Below the pieces are notes generated by a model. The model made no database searches. It was given only the letters and a program-made list of their open reading frames with translations, and was not told where the DNA came from. The translations under genes were made by a program, and so were the position numbers. Source: Strigamia acuminata (lineage: Eukaryota; Arthropoda; Chilopoda; Geophilomorpha; Linotaeniidae). From it: a DNA stretch of 64,000 nt. Location: the NCBI GenBank assembly GCA_949358305.1, contig OX442322.1, forward strand, positions 4,836,001-4,900,000, given 5' to 3'. Of this stretch, positions 1 to 9,849 are shown piece after piece (within the stretch, counting starts at the first letter, position 1; each line of letters opens with the position of its first letter).

Positions 1-540
1 GAATCACGTGCGGACGGCGATCAGCTGATTTAGCGGAAGTCCGGGTGAAAACGAGGCAAACGTGGTGGGTTTTGGGTAATTTACTCCGGAACCAGGTGTT
101 TACGACTTGTGCGCATTGGCCCGCGCGCATGTTACGCTACGGGGCCTCTTTGTCTCTACACCCGTGCGCAATCGCTGCTACGGGGTCTTTTGCACGCGGT
201 ATCCGACCCTTGCCAATAATTTTGCTACGGGTCCCGCGTTTCCACGCCATCTTGTGACGTGAATTCGACCGAAATTGCTTGTTGGACTTAGCAAAATTTT
301 CAGAGTCTCGGATTTTGATGGCTAGCGCTGTCGATCGATCAATTTTTTTGTTTTCAGCGTCGCCATCGACTCGTAACGTTTTGCTACTCTTTTCCTACGA
401 CCTTTCCGTCTTTTATAAACGGATTACTTCTACGGGGCCGCAGGTGATGGGCTGAGACAGGTACGATATTTTTTGTTGTTTTTTGTGTCTGTACCTCCTC
501 ATGTTTCTTTTCTTTTTTATCCGTGTTTTTTGTGTTTGTT
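1..540 (-). other. 3' non-coding region of element A
   Basis: This lies downstream of the last pol codons of A on the minus strand. No convincing gene is seen. The short motif GCTACGGG recurs near 138, 178 and 226, with CTACGGGG again near 431. Nothing here matches the A LTR at 7613-8605, so the 3' LTR must start left of the window. Confidence 0.45.
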
Positions 541-2019
541 TCAGGAGTTTCTCCTGTTTCCCCCCCCGACCAAAATTGGATTCGGAACGGATTCAACGAT
601 CTCGTTTACCGGAGGTGAAGGGGCGTCGAAATGCTCCTCGTTATCGCTTGGCGGTGCTTTTTCCGACTCGCCAGCGAACATATCGACGATTTGGCCGTCA
701 GTTTTGGACTTGACTTGGCCTTTGGCCCACATCTCTTGCGGGAATTCCGGAACGTACGGAGTTTACTCTCGTACTTGGATCGATTTATGCTCGGTATTAT
801 CCTCGAGCTTACGCAATTTATATGCGTTACCGCCATGCTTGTCGATGATTACATACGGACCATCTCTTTTGTCGGCCAAGCTGGCGGTGATTCCTCTCGC
901 TGCATTCGAGAGGATGTGTGTATCTTTCCACACCAAATCATTGATCTCGAAATTCACAAATTTTCCACCGCTTTTATCTTGTAAAATGCGGTCGCGCATG
1001 TTAAAAATGTGCGCCATCATATGCTTGTATGTGCTCGAAATTGTTTGCTCCAATTTATACACATATTCATGTGGTTTCTCGGGGTCCACCACATTTACCG
1101 ACTCTGCCACTCGTGGGTTCCAAGGCACTCGTAGCTCTCGGGCGAAGTTGAGGTAGGCCGGAGAAAAATCTCTCGTCCTTGAGACCGTCGTTCGTATGCT
1201 GAACGCGATCTCCCTCAAGTATTCATCCCACCGATTGTGGATGTCAGTGAATCTGCTTAAAGCATATTTAATATCCCTGTTGAGACGCTCAACGGGATTC
1301 GTTCTGGGATTATAGGTCGAGGTGTGTGACGCTACAATCCCGAATTTCTCACAAAATTTACCCCAAATTTTCGAGATAAATTGGGGTCCGTTATCGGATA
1401 TAATTTTCCGCGGAAATCCGTACCGCAACGCCACATCGTAGATACATTCAACAATTTTTTCTGTTGAAGGTCTAGCGACGGCGTACAACTCGGGCCAACG
1501 AGTTGCTACGTCCATTATAACGATAATGTACGCGTTTTTATTTCCCGTAACGGGTTTTGGGCCCATCACATCGACACTTAAACAATCAAAAGGCGCGTAA
1601 TGCCCTAAGAAAATAGTTTCGAATGGTGATTTACTCCTTGGCTTGCACGCTTGACATCGCTGACATTGATGGACAAAAAGAGCAATATCTTTTTTCATCC
1701 CTGTCCAGTGAAAAAGCTGTGTAGCACGATAGAGTGTTCTGCTTACTCCCGCATGGCTTGCAAGCGGGTGCCCGTGTAGCAACCACAGTATGCGACCAAC
1801 TAAGGAAGCAGGTATTACTACCTTTACTGCGGTGTCTGATTCACTCAAGTCATCTTGGTGATTTGGGTGATGTTTCACCAAAAGGCCGTCATCCAATAGA
1901 TAATCTATGGATTCGTGTGCATAACGACGCTTCTGCCTTCTGGTCAGATTGGGCGGATATTTTCCTGTCAGTACGAATCTAGCTTTGTCCTGACATTTTT
2001 TGTCTAATTTTTGTTGCAC
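541..2019 (-). pseudogene. Element A integrase (pol C-terminal part), interrupted
   Basis: This encodes the retroviral-type integrase that inserts the element cDNA. Counting from 2019, the zinc-binding HHCC region lies at residues 82-122 (HGHP, later CQRCQAC). The catalytic triad is D150 (SVDVMGP), D209 (ISDNGPQF) and E244 (NPVERLNR). A C-terminal beta-rich region follows (DLVWKDTH). The codon at 2019 is GTG, and the open frame continues upstream of it, so pol probably enters by frameshift from the RT frame near 2020-2050; a single-base change there separates integrase from RNase H. An in-frame TAA at 763-765 precedes about 74 more codons in the same frame, ending at 541. It is therefore broken but recently derived from a normal pol. 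Confidence 0.8.
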
Positions 2020-2021
2020 AA

Positions 2022-3314
2022 TTATTTCCTCCCTTGTCGGGGATTGCTTTGCATTTGCTTGCCGACATGAGCGTGGAAGGCGCTTAGAAGCGGGTCATTT
2101 ATTCTCCGCTCTAGCTTAAATTCCCTCTTTGCTTCTGGGTAATTGTCAGCAGCTGGTTGGTATAACCGCGTCCAGAATCCACAGAATTTTACATCTGCCG
2201 GAGACGCGGTAGGAATTTCATTCATTTTCCTTAAATCCCAACGGTGACAACTCGTAGGGCAGTAAATGATGCGGGAATCATCCTCGCCATCATCGTCAGC
2301 GTCGATAGGATCTGACACTGGTGCCCTTGATAGAGCGTCGGCCACGACGTTATATTTGCCGGGCTTGTATTGAATGGTCAAGTCGCATGCCATCAGTTCT
2401 AACTGCCATCTGGCTAGTCGACCGGCTGCCTCCTTTAACTTCATCAGCCATTGTAACGCTTGATGATCTGTGTGAACCACAAATTTGGTATATTCGAGAT
2501 AATCTCTGAATTTCCTTATGGCCCACACAACGGCCAAACACTCCAACTCGGTGGCATTGTAATTTTTTTCAGCACCTTGGAGTTTGCGACTTATAAACAT
2601 GCACGGCAGGTCTTGTTCGACTCCGTCGCGCACGTGTGTTTGGAGCAACGCGGCTCCCAACCCAACTCTGCTGGCGTCCGTGTGTAATATGAACGGCCGG
2701 TTCAAGTCGGGTAGAGGCATGACTCCAACTTCGGTCAACATCCTCTTTATCGCATTAAATGCGATGTCACAATCGCTTGTCCACTCGAACTCCATTTCAG
2801 TTTTCAGGAGGTCGGTTATTGGGGCTGCGATTTCGGCAAGACCCGGTAAGAGTCTGCCGAAGAAGTTTATCATCCCCATAAACCTCTGAACCCCCTTAAC
2901 ATCTTCGGGGGGTGGAAAACGATGAATCGCATCAATTTTCTCGGGGCCAATTGCTAACCCGTTGACACCAATGCGATAACCCAAGAAAGCTAATTCTTTA
3001 CGGCAAAACTTGCTTTTTCCTGGATGTACATGCAACCCAGCCTTCGCCAGCCGGGTGAGCACTTGGTCGATGTGCTCAATGTGCTCTTCAAATGTTTTTG
3101 AGGCAATAACTATGTCGTCTAGGTATGCCCACACAAACTGATGTAGGATATCACCCAATACGCTTTCGATTAGTCTCTGAAAGGTACTGGGAGCATTCAC
3201 TAAACCAAACGGCATGACGTTGAACATCAACCGTCCAATTGGCGAGTAAAATGCTGTTTTTAATTTATCCTCTGGCCTCATTTCTACTTGCCAGTATCCC
3301 TTCGACAGATCCAT
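2022..3314 (-). pseudogene. Element A reverse transcriptase and RNase H part of Pol
   Basis: This converts element RNA to DNA. RT motifs are MDLSKGYWQV at the start, MPFGLVNAPSTF at residues 34-45 and the catalytic YLDD at 64-67. RNase H begins with HTDAS (catalytic D213), with LECLAVVWAI, HTDHQAL and ADALSR following. The apparent start at 3314 is an internal methionine. The frame is the same as the protease segment upstream, from which it is cut off by a TAG at 3324-3326, so RT is missing its first motifs in translation. It ends at 2022 in TAA after a frameshift. No chromodomain is visible. Confidence 0.82.
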
Positions 3315-3323
3315 CGTCGTAAC

Positions 3324-4454
3324 CTAAGAAAAGGGGCTAAGCTCTCTCAAAATGGATTCGATAGACGGCATCTGTATGGGATCTATCTCTGTCACCGCGT
3401 TTAATGGGCGGTAATCAATGCATAGACGTGGGTCCGAGCCCGGGCGCATTACGAGCACAACTCGCGTCGCATATTCCCCTTGGGCCTCGGAGACAATGCC
3501 ACTGTCCAGCATTTCTTGGCACATTTTTTGCACTATTTCACGTTTTTGCGGGTTCATTCCCTTATACGCAACTCGTATAGGTTTATTATCCGTCAATTTG
3601 ATTTCGTGAATAGCCCTATTCGTCCGGCCCGGTTTTTTCGACAGAATCCCCTCATATTTAAGTAGGACCCTTCGCAGGGCTGCCGCTTCGTTTAATTCTA
3701 AAGCGGCGTCGGCGACAAGCGTTTCTACTACATTGTCCCGTTGCAATTCTGCTACGAAAGCTTTAAAATCGTAGTCTTGAACGAATTTCTTTAGGCCTTT
3801 CTCCCACTGTGTCTTGTCGGCCGCTTCTTTGATAAGAGCTGGTGGCACGACAATTGCGGGTCTTTCCCTATCATTTCTGATATAATTCCAAGATTTTGTT
3901 ATTGGATTTGGTTGTATTTCCATCAACGCCATGAGGTCCAGGCCCAACAGGAAAATTCTGTCGCACGTGGGCAGGACCAGGAAAGGGTGTTGTTCGACCC
4001 CTCCGATCCATTCCATGGTCAGCAATACAACCCCCTTTGGACGCGCCAATCCGTTGGCGGTTTTTAGACGTACATTCTTGTTTACGCCTTTTATTGTATC
4101 AGTGAGACCCAATGATTCTACTATATCTTCGGAAACGAATGAGCGATCTGCTCCCGAGTCTAGTAGTGTCATAATTTTTTTGCGTTCTATGGTCATGGGC
4201 AGCATACATAGGCGGCTGGTGTGCTCAACCGACACGTTGCACATGAAGACACGAAATTCTTCTATCTCTTCCTTGACTACTTGAGGTAACTCTTCAAGCA
4301 GTAGGTTCGGTTCTTCCGCTTCAACCTCAGCGTTTGCGGTAATAACCTGCAAAGCGTTGGCTCTGTCTTGGATCTGGGCGTTAGCTATGTCACTACCCAT
4401 TTCTTTGACTGGTGGCGGTTTATCGAACCCTTTGTTGAACCCCTTCTTCTTCAT
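3324..4454 (-). CDS. Element A protease and N-terminal RT
   Basis: The first part is an aspartic protease with the active-site triplet DSG at residues 99-101 (LLDSGADRSFV) and the flap and helix region LLGLDLMAL. The RT fingers follow (LCIDYRPLNAV near residue 345). An ATG lies at 4454, 24 bp past the gag stop in another frame, so pol may be reached by frameshifting or reinitiation; no classical slippery heptamer is seen at this junction. The frame stops at a TAG (3324) just before the RT motif MDLSKGYWQV, which lies in the same frame. I read this as a nonsense mutation. Confidence 0.78.
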   Translation of the reverse strand: MKKKGFNKGFDKPPPVKEMGSDIANAQIQDRANALQVITANAEVEAEEPNLLLEELPQVVKEEIEEFRVFMCNVSVEHTSRLCMLPMTIERKKIMTLLDSGADRSFVSEDIVESLGLTDTIKGVNKNVRLKTANGLARPKGVVLLTMEWIGGVEQHPFLVLPTCDRIFLLGLDLMALMEIQPNPITKSWNYIRNDRERPAIVVPPALIKEAADKTQWEKGLKKFVQDYDFKAFVAELQRDNVVETLVADAALELNEAAALRRVLLKYEGILSKKPGRTNRAIHEIKLTDNKPIRVAYKGMNPQKREIVQKMCQEMLDSGIVSEAQGEYATRVVLVMRPGSDPRLCIDYRPLNAVTEIDPIQMPSIESILRELSPFS

Positions 4455-4477
4455 GAATGGCGCAGACGGTCGAGAAG

Positions 4478-4966
4478 TTATTTCTTCGCCGCCTGCGCTG
4501 ACTCGTTTTTTGACTCGTTTTTTGCCATGGCGAGTTTAATCTCTGCCATCTGCTTCATTATCGCGTCAAACTTAGCGTCTTCTTTCGCTGTTCTTGGGCA
4601 CTCGTTGGAATAGTGACCCGGTTGGTTACACTTGAAGCAGCGAATATTCGATTTGTCTCTTGGGGCTTCAATCAATTTCTTCTTTTCAGGGTCTGTTTTC
4701 GACGGTGGCGTGTAATTTTTTCGAAAATACTTTGGAATTCGGCCGGCATTTGGTTTTAACCTGGCGCGAAATTCTTCTAACGCTCTATCTCGATGAATGA
4801 GATGTACTAGCGGTCCTTCTTCATCGCAACCCGTTGATAAGGTATCGCGATAACTTCGTATTTCTTCGTCCGTCGAATAATCGTCTTTTTCTTCTTTTTT
4901 GTCTGATTTTCCGACGTTTTGTTCGGCTTCCTCCCCCTCCTTGACCTCCTCCAGTGTCGCTTGCAT
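4478..4966 (-). CDS. Element A Gag C-terminal segment with CCHC zinc knuckle
   Basis: This nucleocapsid-like part has one CCHC knuckle, CFKCNQPGHYSNEC, near residue 110, followed by a short coiled-coil-like acidic/basic tail. It overlaps the end of the main gag frame (4807-6462) in a different frame. The simplest reading is one gag gene with a frameshift around 4970, because knuckle and capsid are normally contiguous. The first residues near 4966 are therefore probably internal. Confidence 0.72.
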   Translation of the reverse strand: MQATLEEVKEGEEAEQNVGKSDKKEEKDDYSTDEEIRSYRDTLSTGCDEEGPLVHLIHRDRALEEFRARLKPNAGRIPKYFRKNYTPPSKTDPEKKKLIEAPRDKSNIRCFKCNQPGHYSNECPRTAKEDAKFDAIMKQMAEIKLAMAKNESKNESAQAAKK

Positions 4967-6462
4967 GGCTGACGCTGTCGGTGCCTTTTAGGGGCGGCCA
5001 AAGGGTTGGAAGGCAGCGTGGATGTCAGTTTATTTTTTATTTGTAAACCAACGCTAGCTTCCGCCAGCTCCATTATACCGCTAAGATATTCAGTAGGGCG
5101 CATGATTTTGTCTGTCGCCCCATATCTTTCCGCACTCAACTTGAGACGGTTTGCGGTTGCTGCTTTCTCCGCTTCGGGTAAAGCGGAATAATATCTCTTC
5201 TCGATATCTATCGTGTTCTCGAACAGGAAGGCGCTCATCTCCTCATAGCTGCCTCCTGTCGGTGCCCTTTCTTCAAGTAGCACCTGTTGCGAGTACTCCG
5301 ACAAACCGCCGAGAAAGAAAAGGTTGAATCCCTTGGCATGAAATTCCATCGGGGCCTTCTCGAACAACAATCTGGCGCGAATGTCGTAATCCATAATGGT
5401 TTCACCAGGCATCTGGCGAAGACCTCGCATCTTCCGGCTCACCTCTTCGGGTGTCTTGCCGTAGCGCAGGTCGAATCTCATTAAAAAGTCGTCCCATGCG
5501 ACGCCCTTTAATCCTTGATACCACTCCCGTGCCGAGCCTGTCATCAGCTCGACAATACCGTGGGTGAGCATGTCTCCTACGGTGGCTTTAGTGGCAGTCT
5601 TAATCCGAATTACTTCGTCAAGGAAGCGATCTCCCGCTTTCCATAACCCGTCGAAACGGTTCTGAATATAAAATTGCCACCTAATATTCCCGGTGACACT
5701 CATTGTATCACGCCGGGAGACAGCGTATTTTTTCTTTACGCGGTCGCCAGTACTACGATTACGATCGTTTCGTTTGCTCAGATCGATTCCCTCGGCTTTT
5801 AACGAGCCAAGCAGGGCTCTTCCAAGCTCTCCCATCGTATACTGCCGACCCGTCGAATCGGTAAACGCGCTTTGTCGGGGAAGGTCCTGAAACTCCTCCC
5901 GTCGGTGGCCGCTATTTTCCGATCGACGTCGTTTCTCTCTATTGCGCGGAGAGTTGGATCTCTTCCGGCGATTACTTGATTTATCATTTCGTCTGTCGTC
6001 GTTGGACGAGGGGTCGGAGCTGGGGTCGGGAGACGGTGAGTGGCGTGGCAGGTCGCGCCGTAAAGAGCTTGACTCTTTCCGGCCTCTACGACGGTCGTCA
6101 CGTTCCCTTTCCCTGCGTTCATCGCGTTCTCTCTCCCTTCGTCTTTCTCCGGAACCTCTCTCCGAATCGTGATGACTGGGTGCATTCGACTCCAGTTCAT
6201 CCGACGATGAATCACTGTTTCCGTAGTAATACTGTTGCTGTCCTCTTTCGCGTTGACGTTTCTCTCGTGACGATGTGCGGTCTTCGGAATGTTTTCTCGA
6301 AGGTCCGTCGTCCTTGAGGATGGGTACCGGCTGTGGCCAGTCGCTATCCCGCGGGTCGTCACGTTGTCGGCTCGTGTGAGTCTGTTCTTCGTTACGACGT
6401 GCGTTGTTCGCATTAATTAATCGGTTGATAGCGTTGTTAGTGTTATCGTCTAACGCCATCAT
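4807..6462 (-). CDS. gag: Element A Gag (capsid part)
   Basis: This structural protein packages the element RNA. It starts at ATG 6462, and the ATGA there overlaps the stop of the preceding small frame. The first 200 residues are highly charged and Arg/Glu/Asp/Ser-rich (RRRERERDERRE and similar). Residues about 280-430 look like the Retrotrans_gag capsid fold (REWYQGLKGVAWDDFLMRF, then LRQMPGETIMDY). The final 60 residues are frameshifted basic sequence, because the true reading passes to the 4478-4966 frame around 4970. Confidence 0.75.
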   Translation of the reverse strand: MMALDDNTNNAINRLINANNARRNEEQTHTSRQRDDPRDSDWPQPVPILKDDGPSRKHSEDRTSSREKRQRERGQQQYYYGNSDSSSDELESNAPSHHDSERGSGERRRERERDERRERERDDRRRGRKESSSLRRDLPRHSPSPDPSSDPSSNDDRRNDKSSNRRKRSNSPRNREKRRRSENSGHRREEFQDLPRQSAFTDSTGRQYTMGELGRALLGSLKAEGIDLSKRNDRNRSTGDRVKKKYAVSRRDTMSVTGNIRWQFYIQNRFDGLWKAGDRFLDEVIRIKTATKATVGDMLTHGIVELMTGSAREWYQGLKGVAWDDFLMRFDLRYGKTPEEVSRKMRGLRQMPGETIMDYDIRARLLFEKAPMEFHAKGFNLFFLGGLSEYSQQVLLEERAPTGGSYEEMSAFLFENTIDIEKRYYSALPEAEKAATANRLKLSAERYGATDKIMRPTEYLSGIMELAEASVGLQIKNKLTSTLPSNPLAAPKRHRQRQPCKRHWRRSRRGRKPNKTSENQTKKKKKTIIRRTKKYEVIAIPYQRVAMKKDR

Positions 6463-6695
6463 GCGAGGTCGAACGCGTTGTCCGGTCGAAACTTCCCGTT
6501 TGCGTGGAGTGACTGCACTTTCTTTTTTCGCTCGGGTTTAGGGCTGACCTTCGGCGTGCGCTTCGGGTCGCCTTCTACGCTCTCGTCGGACAATTCGGAC
6601 GAGCTAACTTCTGGCTTGCAAACGGATTTTGGTTTGTCTCGTTGCAGCCTGGCCATGAAAGCTTGTTCAGCTTCTTGTTGAGAAACGATGTGCAT
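6459..6695 (-). CDS. Small ORF before gag in element A
   Basis: A 78-codon frame with ATG at 6695 whose TGA overlaps the gag ATG (ATGA at 6459-6462). The product is basic and Ser/Lys-rich (KPERKKKVQS) with no recognised domain. It is in the same frame as the larger ORF upstream, separated by two stops (TAG and TAA between 6713 and 6696). It may be a decayed continuation of that ORF or a leader peptide allowing coupled start of gag. Confidence 0.4.
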   Translation of the reverse strand: MHIVSQQEAEQAFMARLQRDKPKSVCKPEVSSSELSDESVEGDPKRTPKVSPKPERKKKVQSLHANGKFRPDNAFDLA

Positions 6696-6710
6696 TTAGG
6701 GCTCGGTCAA

Positions 6711-7544
6711 CTATTTCGACTTCTTCTGAGTAGTCGGAACGCGCTGGGATTTGCCGTACTCGAGAGCTTGCGCTTCTCTTTCCGCCAGCTTCCGCCTTCT
6801 CTCGCGGATGGCTTGCCGAGCCTCATTCTCGGCATCTGCTTCGAATTGAGCAGAATCTACCATTTGTTGAGCGTATGCGTCTTCAACAATGGTGATTTGT
6901 GAGGATAATCGGTGCGCTCTTAAAGCTGCACGTACTATTTGCAGTGTTTCGTACACTGTTATTTTCCCCGTCGGCAGAGTGTAACGCACACCTTCTGCTT
7001 GTGCCAACTGCATCGTATCAACTAAAGTGGCCGAGACGCTGTAAGGCTGGCTCGGGACACGTTCAGTGTTTGACGCATTGGACTTGTGTCCTTCGGACCT
7101 GACCGAAGCTGGGCGGCTTTGCGTAATCGGCGTGTTTAGTGCCGAATTAGCTGTCGTATTTGAGGCCGTCTTTTGTATTGGAGACGCCGCTTTCGGACTG
7201 CCCACCTCGGTGTCGTGTGTTAGACGAGGCGATTGGTTACGGGATAAAACCTCGTTTCCGCTCGTCTCGTCGTCACGGTTAGAACGTGGCAGTTTGGAGT
7301 GAGATTGCTCTTCACCCCGCTCTGTCTCGTCCAATCGCTGCCTCGTCTCGGCGTGAGACGAGTGCGATGCCTCTGATGCGCTTCTACGATCGGGTTTAGG
7401 CTTGCGCCGTTTTTGCCTCGCTTCGTGCGCTGAGGCTTTGGGTAAGGGACCTCCAGATCGCAAATGATAATCGGCGCCTTTACGGCTACCGGCTCTCTTG
7501 TTTGCGTCGGAGTCGGAATCCGTTACTCGGATATTGTCTGCCAT
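6711..7544 (-). CDS. Extra ORF upstream of gag in element A, function unknown
   Basis: It starts at ATG 7544 (277 aa) and is the first frame after the primer site. The N-terminal half is Ser/Arg/Lys-rich and low complexity. The last about 100 residues are more ordered, with a predicted helical stretch rich in Ala, Glu and Arg (EARQAIRERRRKLAEREAQA). I do not recognise a family. Gypsy elements normally begin with gag, so a separate pre-gag ORF is unusual. It could alternatively be a detached Gag N-terminus. Confidence 0.5.
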   Translation of the reverse strand: MADNIRVTDSDSDANKRAGSRKGADYHLRSGGPLPKASAHEARQKRRKPKPDRRSASEASHSSHAETRQRLDETERGEEQSHSKLPRSNRDDETSGNEVLSRNQSPRLTHDTEVGSPKAASPIQKTASNTTANSALNTPITQSRPASVRSEGHKSNASNTERVPSQPYSVSATLVDTMQLAQAEGVRYTLPTGKITVYETLQIVRAALRAHRLSSQITIVEDAYAQQMVDSAQFEADAENEARQAIRERRRKLAEREAQALEYGKSQRVPTTQKKSK

Positions 7545-7592
7545 TTTTGGGTATGAAAATGATCTCAAGTTCTGTTCGAGTCGTTTAAATCG

Positions 7593-7610
7593 ATCCCGGA
7601 CAGGCCCCCA
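7593..7610 (-). other. Primer binding site of element A, tRNA-Pro-like
   Basis: On the plus strand this reads as a tRNA 3' end, ATCCCGGACAGGCCCCCA, two bases away from a typical tRNA-Pro 3' terminus (ATCCCGGACGAGCCCCCA). It lies 2 bp from the LTR edge, as expected for the minus-strand DNA primer site. Confidence 0.65.
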
Positions 7611-7612
7611 CG

Positions 7613-8605
7613 TGTCGCGCTCAACTCGGTCTATCGCTGATACGTGGTATGAGTCACTCTCTAATCTCGCAATACCGCTTTAATCAAGCGGTTACCCAAA
7701 TAATGTAACACGGCAAACAATGTAAAATGGTAAATATAATAAATGTATTTATTATACGGGAATGTACAGTTAAAAGGGATAAAATATGTAAAGGGATAAA
7801 AAGGTAGGGTGTGTAAAGGATGGCGGGAAACTGGTCGAGGTCGTCCTTTGTTGGCGCTCTGGATCCAAGATGGCGTCCGCGTGGCAACGTGGTGTCGTCT
7901 TGGGCCGGCGTGGCAATGAATGGCGTCCTCGTCTCACGTTTCGTGGTCGGTCCTTCGGGCTCACGCTGGTCAGGCGCGAGTGAATGCCTAAAAGGTCTTA
8001 CTTCTGGTCTGTTGTCTAGGTTTTAGGGTTTTGTGTAGGTGTCCGGCGATCACACAGCGGCGGACGCTTGGTGGTTCCCGGCGATACACACAGCGGCGGG
8101 AACGCTCGTCGTGGTTACTGCAATTTAGGCTTGTGCGACCGTTTGTCTGCACAACTCGCTAAATTGGAGTAGGTTTACTATTTCTAGCTGGCTTGCTAAA
8201 ATAGTGTGGTAATCTTGTTTCGCAGGTTACTCTGCGGAGGTTAACACAAATCAATCGTACTCACGTTGGAAGTCCCTTGTCCTAGGTCACTCCTGAAGTC
8301 TTTGTACTTAGGTTTGATTGTTGTAGGACGTTTGGCTTTTACGTGTATCTTGGTTGATTTTTGTGTTGGTTCTGCCCGCTCAGTGCAAGGCAAATTCCTT
8401 TGCACAAAGCGGGGGGTGACAGGTGACTAAAGCCACCCAATGGTGGAGAAGACGAATCTCCCCCACTCCCCCAGGGCAGACGCCCGTCCATTGACTGGAT
8501 GTCAATGCTCTGAGGGAAGGGAGGCGCGCGTGCGACTCCCCTTCTTTACCCGTATGTAGGCCACGAGAGAAACTGTTCGTGCCCCACCCCAGTCGGGTCA
8601 CCACA
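7613..8605 (-). repeat. Element A 5' LTR (993 bp)
   Basis: On the plus strand it begins TGTCGCGCTC and ends GGGTCACCACA, giving terminal TG..CA. The left edge is set by the tRNA-Pro-like site and the right edge by the point where element B coding homology resumes. The partner LTR is outside the window, so the boundaries are inferred. It contains an AAGATGGCG motif near 7867, a YY1-like sequence. Confidence 0.65.
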
Positions 8606-9369
8606 AGCTTGCGCTGGATTTAAATTAATTTTTGTTCGGCGCATAAAATTATGTCCGATAATCAGTCCACACACATTATTATCTAAAATAATAAAATTTA
8701 TCGGTGTAAATTATTTTCCATCTGCCCATTGTACACACAAACTAATTTGTCCTAGTGGAATGTGTGTAACTCCAACTGCGCAAACTCTCATGTGTGTTGG
8801 ACAATCTTGTATGAAATCGGAAGAAGCACAAGTTTTACTTAACAACTGTAATCCAATAAAACATTGTGTGGCCCCTGAGTCCATCAAAGCATTGTAGGTG
8901 AGCCCATCTTTCGTAATTTTCATTCGGGAGTCATCAATGTGATTTCCCAAACTATTAATTCTTTCAATCCCATCTTTTCGTTTTAACTGATTTTCGTTAA
9001 TGTAAGATTTTAACTTTGCAAATCTGGAAGATTTGGAATCGGGATTTAAATTATCAATCATAGATTGTAAATTTTCAAATACTCCTTCATTCAAACTTGT
9101 CGGTTCGTTTCGAATGTTAAGATTGGACGTATCTTGTATCAAGCGAGCTAAAGATTTGACCCCCTTTTCCAGAGAAAACAGATCGTCATGAAAATTCAAG
9201 AACGGATTCGCTGTTTCTTCCGCTGAAAATGGTGTATTCGATGCAATTTTAAACTTATAATTCCAGTTTCGTTTCCATGTTTTCCGGTTCGGACGAGCAC
9301 GCTTAATTTCCTTAACGTGGATAACTAGGTTATCTAGAGTTTCAGACAGAGTTTGTTCCAGGTCTGGTA
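8606..9369 (-). pseudogene. Element B Pol fragment: protease region
   Basis: Its best stretch (9199 down to 8711) contains YNALMDSGATQCFIG, matching the protease of element G (YNALMDTGASQCYIG), with DSG as the active-site triplet. Homology continues past an in-frame stop at 8711 to about 8610 (CGLIIGHNFMRR, equivalent to CGLILGHNFMRR in G), where A is inserted. Stops and small frameshifts make it a pseudogene. Confidence 0.75.
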
Positions 9370-9374
9370 GAAAT

Positions 9375-9832
9375 TGATGAGGTAAAACGGTCCTGTGGCT
9401 CTCGGAAATCAGTGGAAACGCAATTACAAAGTGCGGTTAATTCGCAACACGCGACCGCCATCTTTATTCACCGTGAGAACATAAAACAGTGGTCTGGGTT
9501 GAGGCTATATAATCTCAACCCCGATTACCGATCAACAAGGAGAACAAATCTATTATCACAATTGAATAGATTTATTCTTTACAATAAAACATAGGCTAAA
9601 GCAATGGATAAACAATACCAAACATAACTAAAGTATCGTCGCTTAACAAGCAGACGACGGGAACACACGTTATCAAGTCGACACAGCCAATTGCGGTACA
9701 GAACAAGCTTATAGATAAAAATCAAATCAATTGGCTGACCATTCGTAACAATACAAGACAACGCGCTTGTTGTGCTTATCCGGAAATACACAACTGATAA
9801 ACTTATCGCAAATCGTTCATCGTAAATCAACA
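9375..9832 (-). repeat. Element C 3' LTR
   Basis: 458 bp, nearly identical to 15819-16276. On the plus strand it starts TGATGAGGTA and ends GTAAATCAACA. It is preceded by the target duplication GAAAT. Confidence 0.95.
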
Positions 9833-9843
9833 AATCCCCCTTC
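9833..9843 (-). other. Element C polypurine tract
   Basis: On the minus strand, GAAGGGGGATT directly abuts the 3' LTR and overlaps the region just after the pol stop. This is the expected plus-strand primer. Confidence 0.7.
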
Positions 9844-9849
9844 GATGAA

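Larger units (their letters stand above)
1..8605 (-). mobile_element. Element A: Ty3/Gypsy LTR retrotransposon, 3' end outside window
   Basis: Reading on the minus strand from the right, the order is LTR, tRNA-Pro-like primer site, an extra basic ORF, gag with a CCHC knuckle, protease, RT, RNase H and integrase. That is the Ty3/Gypsy order. The element interrupts the protease region of element B: B coding homology resumes just right of 8605. Only the right-hand LTR lies in the window, so LTR identity and the target duplication cannot be checked. Pol has an in-frame TAG (3324-3326), a frameshift near 2020-2050 and an in-frame TAA (763-765), so this copy cannot make an intact Pol. The long LTR and pol style recall Osvaldo-like Gypsy elements, a weak inference. 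Confidence 0.85.

Noticed and set aside
1-540. Left LTR of element A
   Set aside because: No stretch resembles 7613-8605; the 3' LTR must lie outside the window.
551-568. Pyrimidine run that could be the polypurine tract of element A on the minus strand
   Set aside because: It lies within the pol C-terminal reading frame, and the sequence to its left does not match the A LTR at 7613-8605.
473-1156. Plus-strand open frame over the A integrase end
   Set aside because: It is the antisense shadow of the integrase frame, which has clear catalytic motifs.
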